NCBI GenBank assembly: GCA_025716815.1
Contig: JAIXMN010000019.1
Span: 496,001-560,000, forward strand
Direction of reading: 5' to 3'
DNA length: 64,000 nt
Source of the DNA: Dichotomocladium elegans
Taxonomy: Eukaryota; Mucoromycota; Mucoromycetes; Mucorales; Lichtheimiaceae
How positions within the stretch are numbered: position 1 is the first letter of the stretch; each line of letters opens with the position of its first letter. Under the pieces are notes generated by a model. It had not been told where the DNA came from, ran no database searches, and saw only the letters and a list, made by a program, of their open reading frames with translations. Both the position numbers and the translations under genes were made by a program. Below are positions 57,680-64,000 of the stretch, piece after piece.

Positions 57680-58257
57680 AAGGAACGACGTAGGATTTGT
57701 ACAGGAGCGGAAGGGGAGAGAAGAAGAGGGAAGGAGCCACTGCACGACCAAGACCATGGCATTTATTTATAATAACCAGACCGCCCAAATACAGAAGGCA
57801 CAAACGAGCCGTTTTCAAACTCCATACGTCTTACACGTCTTTTACGGCAAAACGAACCAGAGGAGCTTGGCGGGCTAACCACATAAATGCTTGTGTTACG
57901 CGTTTGGGGGAGGGAAAAAGAAGCGCTTGATCTTCCGAGCCACTAAATTTAGAAGTTGAACTATTTCTCTTTTAAATGCCCCGCTAGGGTGCGAAGAGAA
58001 AAGGGAAGGAAAAGAATAGCGGGCCTGTGTGCGCGCCTCAAATGTGTGCGTGTGTGTGTGCGCGTGTGTGTATGTGTAATGACATTAAAATAACAGCCAT
58101 ATGCTTAATAACAAGTCAATTCTTTTTAGTCTGGTTGATTTATCCCGCCGGGTGGTCTAGGCAACAGCCTCGTCAAACGTTACTCTCTGGTTGCTATGGA
58201 TACAGGTCACACAGGGTGCCGATCCGTTCCCAACTTTTTTTTTCCAATAGCATAATA
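57680..58257. other. Chitin deacetylase upstream region
   Basis: Promoter of the chitin deacetylase, with a 45-bp GT/GC alternating microsatellite at about 58,034-58,078. The right end is the 3' flank of the PHD-finger gene. No other gene is seen. Confidence 0.5.
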
Positions 58258-59908
58258 TCACCGTCTTGATCCAAACTTGCGCTGGAATTGGACAAGGTCA
58301 TGGGTGATGCGGTCCATCATCTCGATGGCAGACTCGGGATGAATTGCTGGGATGGGCGTGGTGGGGCTGCTGCACTTGTTCGTGTCGTGATTACCGTCCT
58401 CAATTAAGGGTAATGTCGAGGCGCTGCTCAACGATGACGAGGCAGAGGACGTCGAATTAGATCGCTCTCGCCGTTTTCCAGCAAAGTCTAACTGGAGCTT
58501 ATTGACGTATTCAAGAATCTGCTTTGCGCGTTTGTTCATGTCAGCGATTGTCATTTTTGGACTAGGGTACTTAATTTTAGCCGGTGGTGACCCTTCCCGT
58601 GTCGGAAGCCCATCGTGGTCCCAGTAGGACTGTATGGACGGGAGGTCGTCCGGTGTTGACGGCCGCGGTGATCCCTTCTTGTTGCCGTTGCTTCGCCGCT
58701 CCTGGTGTTGCGGCGTTGGTCCGCTTCGGCGGTTTGATGGCTTTGTTTGTTTCGGCGTCGTGGGTGGAGGAGGGGATGCTACTGCTGTTACTGCTATTGT
58801 TGCTGCTGCTACTGTTATAGGTAAGGGGGGTTGTTGCGGTAATGAAGGGGGTGCTTGTTGTTGCGGCTGTTGTACATGTTCCTGATGTTCCTGGTGCTGT
58901 TGACGTGGTTGGGACTGTTGTAATGATATTTGTGATCCTTCATCCTCTTCCATGGTCTCATCCTCTGTTGTGTCTTCCTGCCTTTCCGTCCCATTCTTCT
59001 GTCCCCGGGATGGAGGCCGTCTCTTTTTTCTGTCCTGCCGCTTTCGTCGCTTCGCGGTGCGATGATAGCAATGACCGTCTTGGGTTGTGACTATGAAAAT
59101 ATTCGAGCGGTATTTAATATATAGTCGATATTTCCCCAAAACAAACTGACCATTTCCCTTCGTGGCCAATTGATCAGTCTCCTTTTTTTTACCTTGAGAT
59201 ATCACGTTATCTTTTCTATTTCCGTTTGGATCGTAGGCTCGTTTATATCTTTATCCGGGCAAATCAATACAAGATCGTGTCAGAAAGCAAGTGTTCGCGA
59301 CGAGACTGGGAAAAATTTTCCATCTCCTCTCTTGTTCACCTTACCGGCCATGACTTTTATAAACGATGTGGTTATCAGGTTGACAGTGATCGCAGTAATA
59401 GAGTTCTGGCATCTCATTTTCAGTTAATCCTACGCAATCACAGTGTTGCCAAACTTCGCATTTATCGCATTGAACCATAAGCCCCACGTTATCTATTGAG
59501 AAAAAAAAAAGGATGATAAGACCATCGCGAAGCGAGAGTGAGTTTCATGTGGCCCGTGAGCATCGAATATGATCGAGCAAGCGAAGGAGGAGAAATGAAG
59601 AAAACGCGCCCAAGTAGCGTAGCAAAGACACCCTCATCCTCCTTACGCTTTTCTCCACAGAGACACCGGGTGACGGATCCGCCGTCCGAGCTCTCTTCCT
59701 GTTCCTGTTCTTCGTCCTCGTCCTCGTCCTCTGCAGCCGACGGGGTGTCTGGCGGCATGGGCGGATGCTGAGGCATTGAGAGCGATCGGGTTGTGGTTTT
59801 TCTGGGTGGCTGGTTACGGGCACTTCGACGGGCAGGTGCTGACAAAGTGGAGCAAAGTCAAAGGCGCGTACGTTTCTCGGGCTGTAGAAAATGACCGTAC
59901 TTACTCAT
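58258..59908 (-). CDS. PHD-finger protein (Cti6-like chromatin reader)
   Basis: Five exons, 59,908-59,905 (4 nt), 59,838-59,647, 59,492-59,345, 59,248-59,193 and 59,090-58,258, join in frame to 410 residues. The 4-nt first exon supplies ATG-A; the next exon has no usable ATG before its own sequence. An acidic N-terminal run ([15 protein letters not shown]) precedes a Cys4-His-Cys3 PHD finger: [29 protein letters not shown] and [14 protein letters not shown]. This resembles Cti6 and related fungal PHD proteins that read H3K4 methylation in Rpd3L histone deacetylase complexes; the complex is inferred. The long last exon is low-complexity (Q-, P- and A-rich, [12 protein letters not shown]) and ends in two predicted helices ([20 protein letters not shown] and [20 protein letters not shown]). 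Confidence 0.8.
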
Positions 59909-60519
59909 GGTATATTCGTGATTGGATTTCTGGAATTGACAGGTTCCGTTTTTTATGTTGGGTAAAAAAAAAGAGGTGGGAAAGAGTAAAGGGGTAAAAT
60001 ATGCTGCAATGAAAAAGGGAAGGATGGCAGTGGCAAAGGGAAGAAAGGGAAGAGAAAGAAGTAAGTGGCAATGGGATTGAAGCGGGGTGGGGGATCTTCT
60101 GCAACTATTTTTTGTCGTAAGAAGAAACAGCACAGCACTTAAACTCTCTTTCATTCTCTCTCTCGCACTGTGCGTGTGTATTTCTGAGTGTCCCTTCTGT
60201 CTATGCGGCGGACTTGAATCCGCTTCTTTCATAGGTTCCTTGCCTTTTTTTTTTCGCCCATCCCTTCTCCCTTCCGTAACCCCCGACAGTCTTTCGTATC
60301 AGCCAAGTTTGACTTAACCAAAAAGTAATGACATATATATATAAAGAGGGAAAAGTCAAACCCAATATCAAGAATAGGAAAAAGGTATCCTTGTTCCCGC
60401 TTGCTGTTCAATCAATGCATGTCCATCTCGCGTAATGTGTACCAGGAGAGTTCCTCGAAGAACTCAGGGACAAAAAGAAATAAGTGCGCGCCGTCATCTC
60501 CGACCCGTACAACTTATTC
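59909..60519. other. Intergenic region, 0.6 kb
   Basis: Promoter of the PHD-finger gene and 3' flank of the C2-domain gene, both on the minus strand. Purine-rich GGGAAAGG-type runs (59,970-60,060) and a TATATATATATA run at 60,333. No other gene is seen. Confidence 0.5.
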
Positions 60520-63500
60520 CTATTGCTGTGTAAACTCGATCTTTACATGGATGTCGCCTTGGCCCTCTGGGTAAAGAGGTAACCATCTGTCGACAACTGT
60601 GATGCGGTCTTGGGGCCGTAAAAGGTCCCACACATTCCCTTCGTACTGTCCAAGCTCAACAGAATTGCTAAAACGATTATAATCCTTCACCTTTATGTTC
60701 ATCATTGTCGGCTGTGATGAAACATAACAGCTGAAAGACTCATTCCTAGATAAATGATGCAATAAGTCGTATTTCTCCTTCGTTTCAGCTGTCTCTAACT
60801 CGTGCTGATGAGCAACTTACCACAGTGGTGCCAGTGTCTTTTTCATATGCTTCGTTTTGTACACTTGCTTCTTCCCAATGATGACCCGGGCGAACGGGTC
60901 ACTTGTGCCGCCCTTGTCAACACCAACTAATGATCGAGCTTCAATAAGTGTTATTGTCACACTTCCATTTAATCCCGTTGCGGCGCTCGTTTCTGGTTGT
61001 GACAGCGTATCATCATTGGACATCTCTATACTCGTTCTTTGTTCAAATACTGAGGATGACTGCGAATCACTACGAGGACGAGATGCATTGGACGTTGGGA
61101 TCCAACGTGACGTTGAGGTGGAGAGTGCAGGTGGCGATGGTCTTGTGATCGATTCTAGGGAAGGGAACGATAATGGCAATGCACCTGCGGCTTTTGAGAT
61201 TGAGGATGAAGACTTGGAGGGCGGCAGAAAGAAACTAGAAGACCTGCTGGTACTGGATAGATCACACGAGGTATTTGAGAGGCCCATGTTGGTATATGTA
61301 CGCTGATCGCCAAGCACCGATGTGTGGGTCTTCTTCCGGATTAAGAGCTGTGGTTTCCACAGAAGTCGCACTTGCACATAGCCATCCACACCTGCGACGC
61401 CGTCCAGTGGGATATTGACATTCTTGGCCACAAAACTTTCGACAAAGTCGCCCCGAAGGGAGATGCCGCCCGATCCGAGCGGCACATCACCACTGAATTT
61501 ATTCCAATCAAATACCTCAATCCGGAAGCTCGCAATAACTCGCGATTGCTATCGACACACACGCACACACGGAGAGGAAAATATTTCAGTCAGGTCTTGT
61601 AGAGCTATCGCGTATCAACAAAGCGTTACACAGCAACCACTTACGATGGGCACAATAAACGACTCGTTATTCCACACAGGATTCCGTGTCTTTTTTATCG
61701 TTGTGCTCTTGTACTTGCGCTCGCCATTCACCGTAAATACAACGTATGGATCACTTGTACCCGATTTGTTTACTGCCATCAAGTCATGGGCCTTCAGAAG
61801 CGTCACCGTCAGCTGTCCTTGATTATCAAGGCTTTCATTCGGATTAAGAGTGAAGTTGACGACCGGTGTATAGCTAAAGCTGAGGCGAATCTGTCCTCCG
61901 GGAATAGATGTGCCCATCAGCTCAAACCAGTCACCATCGTCGTTCTTCTCGTTAGAACGTCGTCGAGATTGTATACGACGAATGATCGCGTTGACAGGTT
62001 CGACCCAGTAACCCAACTTTTCGTCTTCCTTTTCGTCTAAGTCACCAGACTTGATCTCAACTGCAACACGCGAAAAGTCTGCTTCCTTGACAAACGCGTC
62101 ACCTGCCTCATTGAAAGTCAATGTGCGACCCTTGATTTTAGCAGTATGGAATTGTGGAAGAAGTGAATCCACTGCAAGTTGACAATAGGCCGTGGCAACA
62201 ATCGGGAGCTTAACTTCGTGTATCTTCACGGTCAGCACACCCGAGTTGTAGCTCATGAGGTCAACCAAATCATCCGGAGTATATTTAACTGGTACTCCAT
62301 GTAAATCCGTAGCAGGCTTGTCTGCAAAGACAGTAGGCGCTCCTATACAGTCCAGAGAATCATCGGTGCTTTTTCCTACTTGGTTACTATGGTGCTCTTC
62401 CTCGCCGTCTGTAGCTTGCTCGGGAAGGTCAAGAGTGGGAAAAAATTCAGCTGTGTATTGCAGTTCACCCTTGTTGGGGCTGCGGTTTGCTGATCGGAGT
62501 GGTACCCATCTGATTGAGCGTGATTCTCGTAAGTTTCTTTTAAGATGAGGTATCCGAAACTCTTCGTGCTTACTGGTCGATGATATTTCCTGTAGACTCA
62601 TACCAGTCATCTGTTTCAGTAATAACGTGTTTGACCAGTTCTTTCATATGGAGCACTGTAAAGCCGAGTGATCTATCCTTGATCTTCGCTTCCCAGTCCA
62701 TGACTTCCAGCTTAAGATCTTCCATATCTGAATGAACAGGCACATACTGGGTCTCGCCCCACTCAGGGTCGAGATTATTATCGATGACAGACGTGCGAGT
62801 CCGCACTTGGGAGCCAGACATCACGCGCACATACGGATCGGATTTGCTGGCGACTCCTTCCACGTTCTTAAGATTACGCGCTCTCCAGAACGTAATGCGC
62901 ACGATACCAATTGGTGGGTCTATGGATACCATGATCAACGGAAACCGCAACTTTCTCTCTCTCTCGTCTCTTTCCAAACATACTGTATATCCCATAGCCA
63001 CCAAGTGCTTCGGATAAACCCGACATGACAACAGGTTTCCATTGCACGCTAAGACGGATGCGTCCAAATGTTTTCCTTCCATCGTCGTGGGTGAGATCCC
63101 ACCAGCCATCATTCTTTTTCAATTGTTGCATCATCTCCACCAGATAGCATTTCCATACGCCAACCGTCGAATCTTCTGCAAAGCTGATGCTGTCCTTAAC
63201 TTCCACTCGGATATACACGGCAGTCTGATCGAGGACAACCACTTCACCAGAACGCTCAAACTTTGGGTTCGCGTTGCGTTTGAACACAGGGGTCTTAATC
63301 CTCTCGGTACCATTAATCATGACACGGACATATGGATTAAGGCGCACTGACTCGAGGTTTCTGCATTCATGCACCGTGAATCTCAATATACCGGAATCTA
63401 CAAACACAGCGCATATATAACCAAATGAACAAGTACCCGAAAGTAATTTTTTGCATGAGAACTGAAGAGAATAACTTACTTGATTCGACAGGAGGCTCAA

Positions 63501-64000
63501 CTGTACCGTCATCCCTTGCAATCGCCTTTGATACAGGCATGTAGCGCATATCAACCTTGAGCTGCGAAAGCGAGTTTCCGTTATGCATAAGGTCTAGTTC
63601 GCTTTGTCCATGTTAAGTTTGCTTCTGAAGCTACATGCTTTCATATACTTACTATCCTTCCACACAATAATCTTCCTCCACATTGAGATTGCTCAGGTTG
63701 AAGTGGCCACGTGCAATTCTCCTGTCTTTGCTCTCGGTCTGCTGATTGCGCAGTTCAAAGGATAGGACGGACTTGAGATTGTTTAACATTAAAAAATGCG
63801 TCTCATTCCATCGTGGTTCGAGCGTGTTCTCTTGCACAGACGATCGGCCAAGCTCCTGAGCCTTATCGAGATAGAAACGGATGTAAGGATTGAGCGAACC
63901 AGAGATATCCTTGGCATTGATGGCTGTTGTTGAGTAGACTGTGACCGCCAAGACGCCGTTCGCTTGGGCTATATTGCTGCTTTTAGGACATCGCCTTCTC
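60520..64000 (-). CDS. Tricalbin/extended-synaptotagmin-like multi-C2 protein, N-terminus beyond the window
   Basis: Exons visible (minus strand): 63,968-63,653, 63,601-63,480, 63,397-62,984, 62,919-62,574, 62,509-61,645, 61,548-60,821 and 60,745-60,520, all in phase; about 1,005 residues are present and the gene continues past 64,000. At least five C2 domains are seen: GVLAVTVYSTTAINAKDI, GILRFTVHECRNLESV, GIVRITFWRARNLKNVEGVA, GQLTVTLLKAHDLMAVNKSG with TSDPYVVF, and GSVTITLIEARSLVGVDKGG with TSDPFARV, plus a divergent one (GVLTVKIHEVKLPIVA). A serine-rich linker separates the last two. The order and linker resemble fungal tricalbins, which tether ER to plasma membrane and transfer lipid through an SMP domain; the SMP domain would lie outside the window. 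The last C2 keeps calcium-binding-type aspartates, while the one before it has Asn at the first position. Confidence 0.88.

Noticed and set aside
57221..57772. 183-codon plus-strand frame
   Set aside because: Antisense to exon 1 of the chitin deacetylase, with no recognisable features.
62520..62574. A 37-nt intron in the C2-domain gene using the AAAAG acceptor
   Set aside because: A 64-nt intron with acceptor CAATCAG at 62,510 has the same phase and gives the family-like IDQWVPL, so the longer intron was used.
1..64000. CRISPR array, biosynthetic cluster or other multi-gene system
   Set aside because: No regularly spaced repeats, no core biosynthetic enzyme, and neighbouring genes belong to unrelated housekeeping pathways.

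Overview
The window is nuclear DNA of a filamentous fungus, most likely an early-diverging lineage (Mucoromycota, possibly Mucorales). This is inferred, not proven. The support is: many short (about 40-130 nt) GT-AG introns with some GC-AG ones; eukaryotic secretory, ribosome-biogenesis and lipid-transfer genes; a GPI-type chitin deacetylase of the kind common in Mucoromycota; an isopentenyl phosphate kinase and a grainyhead/CP2 factor, both patchy in fungi; and decayed Tc1/mariner and LINE elements. I rebuilt exons by hand; for fifteen of the genes the exon phases join without a frame conflict, which is the main evidence for the models.

Layout. 1-930: end of a leucine-rich-repeat protein cut by the left edge. 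931-12,724: gene-poor, with a 1.45-kb direct duplication (4,455-5,908 and 6,357-7,809), each copy centred on a long imperfect palindrome. 12,725-29,805: gene island with an FNX1/VBA-type vacuolar MFS transporter, carnitine acetyltransferase, R3H-SUZ RNA-binding protein, ALG9 mannosyltransferase, a small acidic protein, an IML2/TTC39 TPR protein and a cysteine-rich GPI protein. 30,897-43,748: an unidentified multi-pass membrane protein, isopentenyl phosphate kinase, EMC2, the DEAD-box helicase DBP3 and a CP2/grainyhead factor. 44-48.5 kb: transposon graveyard. 48,593-51,498: SEC61 alpha and BRX1, convergent with a 49-bp gap. 51.9-53.6 kb: a nearly full-length dead mariner and the 3' end of a LINE. 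56,191-64,000: chitin deacetylase, PHD-finger protein and a multi-C2 tricalbin-like protein running off the right edge.

There is no operon-like logic. Several genes share the ER and secretory route (SEC61, EMC2, ALG9, the tricalbin, the GPI proteins), but neighbours do not form one pathway. I see no CRISPR array, rRNA, convincing tRNA, or clear new multi-gene system. The most unusual items are the duplicated palindromic element with two tail-to-tail related ORFs, the isopentenyl phosphate kinase, the unassigned membrane protein, GC-AG introns in two conserved genes, 4-nt and 7-nt start exons, and acceptors preceded by A-tracts.
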